A stretch of 64,000 nucleotides of DNA, taken from NCBI GenBank assembly GCA_023392595.1, contig JAEVYU010000028.1, positions 1 to 64,000 on the forward strand, in the 5' to 3' direction. A program made the position numbers and the translations under genes. The notes under the pieces were generated by a model. That model was not told where the DNA came from, searched no databases, and saw only the letters and a list, made by a program, of their open reading frames with translations. This stretch comes from Bacillota bacterium (GTDB lineage: Bacteria > Bacillota > UBA4882 > UBA8346). How positions within the stretch are numbered: position 1 is the stretch's first letter; each line of letters opens with the position of its first letter. Positions 32,312-40,512 of the stretch are shown one piece after another.

Positions 32312-32421
32312 GACCCATAACGGCCGGCAGGCCGGTAAGGTTCAAGGGAATCATTCATGCAAAGCGGAAGTCCCAGGCAATAGGGTGGTTGTAAAACTAC
32401 AGGGATGAAGAGGGTGTTTCA

Positions 32422-33441
32422 ATGGAGTACGGTTATTTTGGGAGTACCGGATTAAAATTGAGCAGGATAGTACTGGGTACCCAAACTTTTGGATGGAATG
32501 TCGAAGAAAAAGAGGCCTTCAAGATTTTGGATTGCTATGTCGATCAAGGAGGCAATTATCTGGACGTAGCCGATAGTTATAACGAAGGAGCTTCCGAAAT
32601 AATCCTTGGGAATTGGCTTAACGAGTCAAAAAAACGCCAGCAAATCGTTGTGGGCACCAAGGTATTCTTTGCAACCGGAAACGGGCCCAATGATTCCGGC
32701 TCGAGCAGGACTCATATTATGAATTCGGTAACGAGGAGCCTTGAAAGACTTCATACTGATTCCATTGATTTGTACCAGGTTCATTGTTATGATCAAATGA
32801 CCCCCATCGAAGAAGTCATTCTTACATTGGATCATCTTGTTCAGCAAGGTAAAATCAGGCACTATGGGGTGTCGAACTTTACCCCTTCGAAAGTTATGAA
32901 AGGGATCATGCATGCCAAAGGATTTGGCAAAGCGGTAATTTCTTCTCTTCAGCTTGAATACAGCCTGCTGGTCCGAAGTCCCGAATGGGAATTGTTGCCG
33001 TTATGCGAGGAAGAAAATCTGGGGGTTCTCGCCTGGTCTGCGCTTGGTGGAGGATGGCTCACCGGAAAATATAGACGGGACAAGGAAATACCCAAGGATA
33101 GCCGCGCCGGTGCCGGCGATCGCTGGGATGATACCGAAGAACAGCGTGGTGGCGAAAGAACCTTTAAAATAATTGATCAGCTGGTAGAGATTGCGGCGAG
33201 AGTTGAAAAGCCGGTGTCACAGGTGGCTTTGAACTGGATTTTGAATAAGCGGTCGCCTTTGATTTTCCCTTTAACCGGGGCGCGAACCATTGAACAGTTG
33301 AAGGGAAATCTTGAGGCTGTCGACTGGAAGCTGTCGAAAGAAGATGAAAAGTTGCTGGATGAGGTTTCGGATACCGGAATCCCTTCTCCATATAATTTTA
33401 TCAACAGGTATACCCGCTATGCAGAAAATACTATGGAATAG
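32422..33441 (+). CDS. Aldo/keto reductase
   Basis: A 339-residue NAD(P)H-dependent reductase of the potassium-channel-beta/YghZ-like group. The tetrad is visible: Asp and Tyr in YLDVADSYNEG, Lys in IVVGTKVF and His in YQVHCYDQM. YGVSNFTPSKV and the nucleotide-binding GARTIEQLKGNLEAVDWKL complete the fold. Last gene of the co-directional sugar run, 110 bp after the VOC gene. It could reduce an aldehyde released by the DeoC, HPS or transaldolase step. Confidence 0.92.
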   Translation: MEYGYFGSTGLKLSRIVLGTQTFGWNVEEKEAFKILDCYVDQGGNYLDVADSYNEGASEIILGNWLNESKKRQQIVVGTKVFFATGNGPNDSGSSRTHIMNSVTRSLERLHTDSIDLYQVHCYDQMTPIEEVILTLDHLVQQGKIRHYGVSNFTPSKVMKGIMHAKGFGKAVISSLQLEYSLLVRSPEWELLPLCEEENLGVLAWSALGGGWLTGKYRRDKEIPKDSRAGAGDRWDDTEEQRGGERTFKIIDQLVEIAARVEKPVSQVALNWILNKRSPLIFPLTGARTIEQLKGNLEAVDWKLSKEDEKLLDEVSDTGIPSPYNFINRYTRYAENTME

Positions 33442-33505
33442 TATTCATATACGCCTGATAAACCAGGTCTCGAAAAGAACTAGTCATCCGGGGCCTGGAA
33501 GTTTG

Positions 33506-33735
33506 CTAAGTTGCATTGATTAAAAATACACCCTGGCATAAAAATTGGGGTGAGTTATTGACTATTATCCGTGTTGCGCTAAAGACTTCCTTTACCAGCA
33601 GTTCCTGCTTCTTGAAGGCGTTGGCCATACCCACCGTGATATTGGCGTTGCGCTCATCCTGGAGCCGAAAGAGATCGGCGTAAGATCCGATTAATTCCTC
33701 GATGAACTCCGCCGGTAACCCCAGGCGACTATCTC
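33506..33735 (-). pseudogene. Gene fragment, unidentified
   Basis: On the minus strand one frame reads RLGLPAEFIEELIGSYADLF then RLQDERNANITVGMANAFKK and QELLVKEVFSA, with the amino-acid mix of a real protein. Upstream it loses frame (EGLDTEIV is in another frame) and no start is present. The parent protein is not recognised. The rest of the 33442-33933 gap shows nothing else. Confidence 0.45.
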
Positions 33736-33933
33736 CGTGTCCAGACCTTCACTCCGTCAGAAATTGCTTAATCTTATTGAGTCCGAAAAGAAAAATTACG
33801 CTTTACCATTACGACTTAACCTTATTGTTTTGGACCTCCTTTTTTAGGATTAAAAAAACTACGCAAGTTGAAATGGAATCAACAAATTTTGGGTTGAGGA
33901 AGTTTCAAAACATTTTAAAGGAAGACGTTGTTT

Positions 33934-34644
33934 TTGAAGCGAATTATAACTAAAACCTTTCGGCTGAAAGGAGGAATTTTTACGGAACCCATAAGGATTT
34001 TATTGGCGGATGATCAAAAGCTTTTCCGGGAAAGTTTGGGGTCCATATTGGAGATGCGCAATCCAAACCTGAGAGTTATTGCTCAAGCAAGCAATGGGGA
34101 GGAATGTTTAAAGCTTGCCATCCAGTATCTTCCCGATATTATATTGATGGATGTACGGATGCCGGTTATGGACGGGGTTGAATGTTCCAGGAAGGTCCGG
34201 GAGAGTTGTCCGCAGTGCAAAATCATTATGTTGACAACTTTTAGCGATGATGAGTATGTGTTTGAGGCTCTGAAATTAGGCGTTGCAGGGTATCTTTTGA
34301 AAGATATTCAACCCAATGAAGTAGAATCAGCCATTTTAACGGTTTATAACGGCGGGGTATTAATGGCTTCCGACGTGGCTGCGAAGCTGATTCATAAATT
34401 GAATACAATACCGGAGCCAACAGAACCAATCACCATGAATACAAATATTCAAAAGTTATTAACGCCCAGAGAGTTTGATGTTTTTCGGTTATTGGCGTTG
34501 GGACATGATAATAAAGTGATTGCCGAGAAGCTATGCTTGACTGAAGGTACGGTACGTAATCATGTGAGTAACATTTATAGCAAACTTGATTTGAAAGACC
34601 GGGTTCAGGTTGTAAAATATGCGATAGAGCACGGGGTTATTTAA
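33934..34644 (+). CDS. NarL/LuxR-type response regulator
   Basis: About 236 residues. The receiver domain has the acidic pair in ILLADDQKLF, the phospho-acceptor Asp in DIILMDVRMPVMDG, Thr in MLTTFSD and Lys in YLLKDI. The C-terminal LuxR helix-turn-helix reads LTPREFDVFRLLALGHDNKV and CLTEGTVRNHVSNIYSKL. The start is uncertain: the TTG at 33934 follows GGAAG, but a much better AAAGGAGG at 33967-33974 is followed only by ATT or ACG codons just before TEPIRILLADD. Pairs with the histidine kinase 23 bp downstream, ahead of a sugar importer it may control. Confidence 0.9.
   Translation: MKRIITKTFRLKGGIFTEPIRILLADDQKLFRESLGSILEMRNPNLRVIAQASNGEECLKLAIQYLPDIILMDVRMPVMDGVECSRKVRESCPQCKIIMLTTFSDDEYVFEALKLGVAGYLLKDIQPNEVESAILTVYNGGVLMASDVAAKLIHKLNTIPEPTEPITMNTNIQKLLTPREFDVFRLLALGHDNKVIAEKLCLTEGTVRNHVSNIYSKLDLKDRVQVVKYAIEHGVI
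33956..33974 (+). promoter_or_regulatory. Hairpin covering an AAAGGAGG site
   Basis: CCTTTC (33956-33961), loop GGCT, GAAAGG (33966-33971). The 3' arm overlaps the AAAGGAGG site, so the hairpin could hide that ribosome binding site. Confidence 0.35.
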
Positions 34645-34667
34645 ATTTACAGCAGGGGGAACCTATA

Positions 34668-35876
34668 GTGCGATCTTCGTACATTATTCACACCGGGACG
34701 ATCGTTCTTAGTCTGTTGATTCACGGTTTAGCGTGGAATCTTTATTTGCTAAATAAACCGATTGGAGTCCCTCCGTACTGGGAAACGCAATTTTTGACCA
34801 TCTTACTGATCTCGGCTTGTTTGGTTGTTTTGATTCATTTATTGACGATCCATTGGCTTAAGATCCTGGGCTTTGTTTTACGGAGTTTTTTAGCTTTAAT
34901 CGTTATGAATTCAATGCCTGAACAAATGCCAATTTATGCTCCTTTAATTGCAGTGATTTTATTCGAGATATTTTTAGTCTCATCCCCCTGGATTGGAATG
35001 AGTTCCTCGCTATTTTTAATTTCCTTAATGACTTGGGAAAGATGTTTAACGAATCAAACTTGGGGTTATTTCCATGCCGGCCCCAGAATTACGGATTTTG
35101 TTCTTCCGTGGGGCGAATGTGTTATTGCGATAATCGGTGGTATTTTGATCAGGGGATTATTAGACCAAGTCACTCAGCTTTCCATTCAAGTTGAGCAATT
35201 TCATCAATCCAATATCCGTCTGGTTGAAGCCAATTTAGGGCTCCAGGATTATACGGTACGCCACCAACGGGAAAGTATTATGAATGAAAGAAACCGGATA
35301 TCCCGTGAGATCCATGATTCTGTGGGATATATGTTGACAAATCTGATAGCAGTGCTTGATTATACCCGGGAGTTAATTATTGCCGGCAAGGATCAAGCTT
35401 TAGATAAGTTGGATAGCGGGAGAGAACAAGCCAGAGAGGCTTTAGCGGAAGTAAGAAGGGCGGTCAGGGCCCTGCGTCCTCCGATCGAAGTCAGTCATCT
35501 TCAGGCGATTTCAGCCTTGATTACTGCTTTCTCAGAAGTAACCAAAATTGAAGTTTCGGTTCATATGTCTGATTTGCCGGATAGTTTAACGGAAAAGATC
35601 GATTGGTTAATTTATCGGGTCATTCAGGAAGCGTTAACCAATACCTTTCGCCACGGACAAGCCAATCACGTATTTATCAATGTTCATCAGAAAAATAAAT
35701 TAATAAGCATTACGGTCAGGGACAACGGATTAGGCACATCCAATATTAAGTTGGGTTGTGGATTGACCGGCATCCAGGAGCGGGTAAAAGATTTGGGAGG
35801 GAGATTTGAGGTTGAGTCTGCGCCAAGTCAGGGTTTTGCCATCAAAATCTTAATTCCCTGGACTAAGGAAGAATAG
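34668..35876 (+). CDS. Sensor histidine kinase (NarX/DesK-type, HisKA_3)
   Basis: A 402-residue kinase beginning at GTG with GGGGGA upstream. About five membrane helices fill the first 165 residues (for example TIVLSLLIHGLAWNLYLL and VLPWGECVIAIIGGILIRGL), with no large external domain, so it may sense the membrane or an interaction partner. The HisKA_3 phospho-His is in RNRISREIHDSVGYMLTNL; the ATPase has the N box VIQEALTNTFRHGQANH and G boxes VRDNGLGTSNIKLGCGLTGI. It phosphorylates the adjacent NarL-type regulator. Confidence 0.92.
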   Translation: MRSSYIIHTGTIVLSLLIHGLAWNLYLLNKPIGVPPYWETQFLTILLISACLVVLIHLLTIHWLKILGFVLRSFLALIVMNSMPEQMPIYAPLIAVILFEIFLVSSPWIGMSSSLFLISLMTWERCLTNQTWGYFHAGPRITDFVLPWGECVIAIIGGILIRGLLDQVTQLSIQVEQFHQSNIRLVEANLGLQDYTVRHQRESIMNERNRISREIHDSVGYMLTNLIAVLDYTRELIIAGKDQALDKLDSGREQAREALAEVRRAVRALRPPIEVSHLQAISALITAFSEVTKIEVSVHMSDLPDSLTEKIDWLIYRVIQEALTNTFRHGQANHVFINVHQKNKLISITVRDNGLGTSNIKLGCGLTGIQERVKDLGGRFEVESAPSQGFAIKILIPWTKEE

Positions 35877-35942
35877 AAGTCATTGAATTCAGACATTTAT
35901 ATGAACCAATCCCCAACCAGAGATGTGGCTGAAAATTATCGG

Positions 35943-35972
35943 ACCCATGACAATTGTCATGGGTTTGTTTGT
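35943..35972 (+). terminator. Intrinsic terminator after the two-component genes
   Basis: ACCCATGAC and GTCATGGGT enclose AATT, followed by TTGTTTGTT. The following 300 bases to the importer gene hold several TATAAT words (36126, 36163) without a matching -35 box and no gene. Confidence 0.75.
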
Positions 35973-36270
35973 TAGGTGATGACGATGGTTTTTCAGTGTT
36001 TCCAGAGTATCTAAAATAAAATTCTTGTTTCGATTACCTGACCCATGACATTGATCACAATTGTAACCAATAGTTTACTAAAAATTCATGACAGTTATCA
36101 GCAGCGGTAAATCTTGTTTAGCTGGTATAATTAATTATAGAGCATCTGGATTAATTGTTAAATATAATACATCCAGTAAGCTGGGGAGGTGATTGTAGAG
36201 TCGATAATTGTTGGAATTGTCGATTGCTATATCAAGTTTGTCGCTACGAAATAATATTAGGGGAGGAAGT

Positions 36271-37569
36271 ATGATGTCAAGAATGAAGAAATTTGTGTCT
36301 TGTTTTTTACTGTTCGGACTGGTTGCCGCAATGGTTTGCGGTTTAAGTACAGTTAATGCGGCGAAACAAATTACCTTGACAATCTGGGACTTCAAGTATG
36401 CCGACCCGGGCATGCACGCAGTGATGGTAAAAATAGACGACATGTTTATGAAAAAATATCCCAATGTTAAGGTGAATCATGTAGCCCAACCGAATGATCA
36501 ATATTATCAACAATTGCGCGCGGCTGCCCAAGTTAATCAAGGGCCGGATGTAGCCTTGATGCATGGCGCAAGAGGCGACGTGTACGAACTGGATCAGTTT
36601 GAAGTTCGACTGGACAAGTATATCAAATCCTGGCGCAAAGAAATTCCTGAGGACAGTTGGAAAGTCGCTGCCACCAACCGGGACTTTAAAAAAGGCATCA
36701 AATTAATCCCCATGACTTCCCAGGGTTTCGGTTTTTATTACAATAAAGCTTACTTCAAAAAGGTCGGCCTTGACCCCAATGCGCCTCCGAAAGATTGGAA
36801 TTCGTTCCTGTCTGCTTGTGAGAAGTTAAAAGCTGCCGGTATTGTTCCGATTACCGGTGGACTGAGGGATTATACCGCTAACTTTATGTTCCGTTGTTTA
36901 GCTGCCAATATTTACGGTAAAGATGTTGCCGGTTTAAAAACCGGAAAAGAAGGCTTTGCCAAAAATGCCGCTTTCAAAAAAGCAGCTGAGATGATGGTGG
37001 AATTAAAAAATAAAGGTTATTTTGATCCCAATGCCGGTTCCATTCCTTACTTTATGGATGCCATCAATATGTTTGCTGCGGGTAAAGGCGCTATTTCCGT
37101 AGGCTTGCTCTCGGATGTCGCCAACTGGAGACAATTCAGCGATGCTCTCGGTAAAGATAATATCGGCTATTTCCCATCCATCAACTTTGCGGAAGCTAAG
37201 AACAAGGATATGCAATCATTTCAACCCGTTGGTATTGGCTATGCGGTTATGACTTGGTCCAAATACCAAGATCTGGCGGCGAAATACGCTGAGTTTTATG
37301 CCCGGGGCGAAGGGGCTCAAACCTTTGTCGCAGGTACCGGTGGATTATCTCCGAATACCAGTCTGGATACTGCAGCTTTAGGATATCCGGTTTTAAAAGA
37401 TATCAGCGGTTATCTGAAAAAGAATATTTCCGAAGATTACCAAACCTGGTTTATCGGTTCTTTTGAAGATGATTTTAATGCCGTTTCCCAAAAATTATTG
37501 ATAACCGGAGAAATCACTCCTGACAAATTTGTTCAGGAAGTTGAAAAAGTTGCATCGCAACACAGATAA
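36271..37569 (+). CDS. Sugar ABC importer binding protein (CUT1, extracellular family 1)
   Basis: A 432-residue binding protein. The signal peptide (FVSCFLLFGLVAAMVCGLSTVNA, cut before AKQI) contains Cys residues but no proper lipobox, so it is predicted to be released and soluble. The mature part has ITLTIWDFKYADPGMHAVMV, NQGPDVALMHGARGDVYELD and GFGFYYNKAYFKKVGLDP, as in oligosaccharide-binding proteins. The ATG at 36271 (or 36274) follows GGGGAGG; the earlier in-frame start at 36208 lacks a site. Partner of the two permeases downstream. The ligand is probably an alpha-linked oligosaccharide given the GH65 and GH36 genes. Confidence 0.92.
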   Translation: MMSRMKKFVSCFLLFGLVAAMVCGLSTVNAAKQITLTIWDFKYADPGMHAVMVKIDDMFMKKYPNVKVNHVAQPNDQYYQQLRAAAQVNQGPDVALMHGARGDVYELDQFEVRLDKYIKSWRKEIPEDSWKVAATNRDFKKGIKLIPMTSQGFGFYYNKAYFKKVGLDPNAPPKDWNSFLSACEKLKAAGIVPITGGLRDYTANFMFRCLAANIYGKDVAGLKTGKEGFAKNAAFKKAAEMMVELKNKGYFDPNAGSIPYFMDAINMFAAGKGAISVGLLSDVANWRQFSDALGKDNIGYFPSINFAEAKNKDMQSFQPVGIGYAVMTWSKYQDLAAKYAEFYARGEGAQTFVAGTGGLSPNTSLDTAALGYPVLKDISGYLKKNISEDYQTWFIGSFEDDFNAVSQKLLITGEITPDKFVQEVEKVASQHR

Positions 37570-37593
37570 AATATCATTGTAAGGTAGTTTCCT

Positions 37594-37628
37594 GCCGCTT
37601 TCATTCTCGTAACGGGGATGAAAGCGGC
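37594..37628 (+). terminator. Hairpin between binding protein and permease genes
   Basis: GCCGCTTTCAT pairs exactly with ATGAAAGCGGC across a 13-nt loop; no T-run. Likely an intra-operon stabiliser or attenuator. Confidence 0.6.
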
Positions 37629-37666
37629 CCCTAAATCCGCAACCATGTCTTTTATTAAGGAGTTTG

Positions 37667-38560
37667 ATGGCTTTGAAAAAAACGAACTTGCAAACTCAAG
37701 AAAAATGGGATGCTTATTGGTTAATTACACCATTGATGCTTCTTATCTCGGTATTCATCCTTTTCCCGGCGATTTCCAATTTTTATTACAGTTTTACCAA
37801 TTGGAAGGGTTTCGGTTTGGTTAATTGGATTGGATTTGATAATTTTAGCACCATGTTGCAAGATGATAAATTTTGGCAGTCGATTCAAAATACCTTGTTA
37901 TTAATTCTGTTCATCCCGGGAGGCGTTTTTATACCCTTATGTTTGGCGGCGTTGTTACGGGGCGGTCTTAAAGGCTGGAAATTTTTTCGATCCGTTATCT
38001 ATTTACCCAACGTTCTTGGTTATGTAATCTTGGGAATGATCTTCAACCTTTTTTTACGATCCAATGGCCCTTTGAACGGCTTATTGCAAATGGCCGGCCT
38101 TCATTCCTGGGCGCTCGATTGGCTGAATCGTCCCATTTTAGCGATAGTATCATTAGGATTTGTCTATGGTATTTTAATGCGAGTCGGGTTTGGCACTATT
38201 TATTTTTTAGCGGCTATGGGTGGAATTGATGAGCAATTGTATGAAGCGGCCCGGATTGACGGAGCCGGTTGGTGGACCACCTTCTGGAAGATTACCTTGC
38301 CATCGATCCGGTTTAATATTGAATTTTTGATTGTGATGTCGGTGATTGAAAACGTAGCCCGCGCCTTTTCGTTTATTTATACCTTTAGCCATGGCGGACC
38401 CGGATACAGTACTTGTACCTTGGAATATGGGCTTTATAACCTTGGTTTTATCAACGGGAAAATGGGGTACGCCAGCGCCTGGGCGGTAGTTCTCTTCTTT
38501 ATCTGCGCAATTATCGCTGTCATGCAAATTCGATTAATGAGGCGGCCTGAAAATGAATAA
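37667..38560 (+). CDS. Sugar ABC importer permease, MalF type
   Basis: A 297-residue membrane protein with six helices. The EAA loop that contacts the ATPase reads EQLYEAARIDGAGWWTTFWK. AAGGAG stands 6 bases before the ATG at 37667. It overlaps the next permease by 8 bp, so the two are made together as the MalF/MalG-like pair. No ATPase is encoded in this operon. Confidence 0.93.
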   Translation: MALKKTNLQTQEKWDAYWLITPLMLLISVFILFPAISNFYYSFTNWKGFGLVNWIGFDNFSTMLQDDKFWQSIQNTLLLILFIPGGVFIPLCLAALLRGGLKGWKFFRSVIYLPNVLGYVILGMIFNLFLRSNGPLNGLLQMAGLHSWALDWLNRPILAIVSLGFVYGILMRVGFGTIYFLAAMGGIDEQLYEAARIDGAGWWTTFWKITLPSIRFNIEFLIVMSVIENVARAFSFIYTFSHGGPGYSTCTLEYGLYNLGFINGKMGYASAWAVVLFFICAIIAVMQIRLMRRPENE

Positions 38561-39371
38561 AAATGTAAAGTTGATCATTTATATTGTATTAATAGTTACT
38601 GCGATTTTATCGATATACCCACTTTATCACGTATTGATAACCAGCTTTAAACAAGTCAACGAATATCTCGACAACCGGGTCATGCCACCGGCCCATTGGA
38701 TCATCGATAACTATAAACTGGCAATCGATCAGAATTTGCTCTTTTATTTCAAAAATAATTTTATCCTGATTCCGGCGGCAATGTTTTTTTACTTATTTGT
38801 TTGTATTACCGCAGGCTTTGCATTCGGGCGGTTGCAATTTCGATTCCGACTCCCTCTATTTTTAATGGTGCTTTTTTTAATGATCTTCCCGCAGATGCTG
38901 TTATCGATGCAAATCTTTCAATTATGCGCCAAGTTTCATTTAACCAATACGTATTGGGGCGTTATTCTGGTTTGGACAGCCTATTTTGCCCCGTTCGGTA
39001 CCTATATCATGTCTACTTATTTTAATACATTGCCTTATGAAATCATCGAATCCGCCCGTATCGACGGCGCAAGCACATGGGGCATATTAACCCGGATTGC
39101 TACTCCCATGGCAATGCCGATGATGGGGATCTTAATCATTATTGGTTTTCAGTCCATGTGGAATGAATTGCCGTTTTCCTTGTTATTGCTTCAAAAAATG
39201 GAGATGCGCACCGTGACTATAGGTATCGCCATGATTCAAGGTCAATACGGCATTCCGGATACCATTCAATCGGCAGTAATTATGATAGCTGCAGTCATAC
39301 CCATGTTAGTTTTTGTATTTTTCCAAAAATACATTGCCACGGGTACATTTTCCGGTGCCCTAAAAGGTTGA
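38553..39371 (+). CDS. Sugar ABC importer permease, MalG type
   Basis: A 272-residue permease with six helices. The EAA loop is YEIIESARIDGASTWGILTR, and the N-terminal LIIYIVLIVTAILSIYPLYH begins the first helix. It pairs with the preceding permease. The gene end is followed by a hairpin and a 195-bp gap before the kinase gene. Confidence 0.93.
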   Translation: MNKNVKLIIYIVLIVTAILSIYPLYHVLITSFKQVNEYLDNRVMPPAHWIIDNYKLAIDQNLLFYFKNNFILIPAAMFFYLFVCITAGFAFGRLQFRFRLPLFLMVLFLMIFPQMLLSMQIFQLCAKFHLTNTYWGVILVWTAYFAPFGTYIMSTYFNTLPYEIIESARIDGASTWGILTRIATPMAMPMMGILIIIGFQSMWNELPFSLLLLQKMEMRTVTIGIAMIQGQYGIPDTIQSAVIMIAAVIPMLVFVFFQKYIATGTFSGALKG

Positions 39372-39403
39372 TATCTATGGATTTAACTTTCATTGAAGAT
39401 TTT

Positions 39404-39439
39404 TAACTGGCATGTTTTTTTGCAAAGATCTGCCAGTTA
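39404..39439 (+). terminator. Hairpin after the permease genes
   Basis: TAACTGGCA and TGCCAGTTA form a 9-bp stem around an 18-nt loop with seven Ts inside; no T-run follows. Modest terminator or processing site before the kinase gene. Confidence 0.45.
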
Positions 39440-39566
39440 TATAATACAAGATCGAATTTTTTCGAAGAACAATATACATGATACTTTCCAATTTAAAATG
39501 AATAACGCAAGTGCGCGAAGTCAAGATTGATACGTTCCAATACTTTTTTTAGATACGGAGAGAAGT

Positions 39567-40457
39567 ATGAATACTTATGACATTACCTTTTTAGGACATA
39601 TGTGCTTTGATGAAATAACCCCTTATCAAGGAGAAACGAAAGTTTCTCCCGGAAGCGCCGTTTTATGCGGGGCAATGGTGGCGGCCAGGGTTGGCAAGAA
39701 AGTCGCAGTGGTTACCAAGATGGCCGAGAAAGATCAGGAAATCCTTATCCCCATGCAAAAATTGAATATCGATACATGCGTCATCCCGACTGCGGAGACC
39801 ACTTTTGCCGTCGTCATCCATCCCACAGCCAACGTCGATGAGCGGCGTCTGATGATCCGAAAAAGCGCCGGACTATTTAAACTGGCAGAATTTCCTTCAT
39901 TAAAAACTAAGTATCTGCATTTAGCCGGAATTTCCGATCAGGAATTCGATATGGACTTGATTTTGGGTTTAAAAGCCAAAGGGTATGACCTATCCGCCGA
40001 TATGCAGAGCTTTGTCCGGCAAGTGGATCCGGTAACCCGCGAAATCGCTTTCAAAGACGTCCCCGGGAAACAGGCGATCGTCAAAGCAATGAGCAAGGTG
40101 AAATTGGATGTGGTGGAGGCCAAGGTTCTTACCGGAACCGATGATCTTGAAAAAGCCGCTATTCTATTTGAAAGTTGGGGTTGCCCGGAGACCGTCATTA
40201 CCCAGGCGGAGGGCGTTTTGGCCCGAGTGAACGGCAAGACCTATTACGAAAAGTTTTCCAATCGTAGCGTCGTTGGGCGCACCGGACGGGGCGACACCAC
40301 GTTTGCCGCCTATTTATCCTGGCGGATGGAGCATGATGTAGCCGAATCGCTAAAATTCGCCGCGGCTTTGGTCTCCATCAAAATGGAAACGCCGGGACCG
40401 TTTCAGGGAACGCTCCAGGACGTCTATGACCGAGTGAAAAAATACCATTTGAATTAA
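39567..40457 (+). CDS. PfkB-family carbohydrate kinase, atypical
   Basis: A 296-residue kinase of the ribokinase fold. N-terminal FLGHMCFDEITPYQGE and PGSAVLCGAMVAARVGKKVAV stand where the substrate loop lies. The catalytic segment is GRTGRGDTTFAAYLSWRM: the Asp is kept but the usual GAGD reads GRGD. ACGGAGAG precedes the ATG. It sits immediately before a GH65 phosphorylase, and PfkB-type kinases next to phosphorylases probably handle one of the sugars released. The substrate is not known. Confidence 0.82.
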   Translation: MNTYDITFLGHMCFDEITPYQGETKVSPGSAVLCGAMVAARVGKKVAVVTKMAEKDQEILIPMQKLNIDTCVIPTAETTFAVVIHPTANVDERRLMIRKSAGLFKLAEFPSLKTKYLHLAGISDQEFDMDLILGLKAKGYDLSADMQSFVRQVDPVTREIAFKDVPGKQAIVKAMSKVKLDVVEAKVLTGTDDLEKAAILFESWGCPETVITQAEGVLARVNGKTYYEKFSNRSVVGRTGRGDTTFAAYLSWRMEHDVAESLKFAAALVSIKMETPGPFQGTLQDVYDRVKKYHLN

Positions 40458-40512
40458 GTGTTTGGCTTAGAAAAGCGAATTTCATCATAGAATTTTTAGG
40501 AGGATGTCGAAG

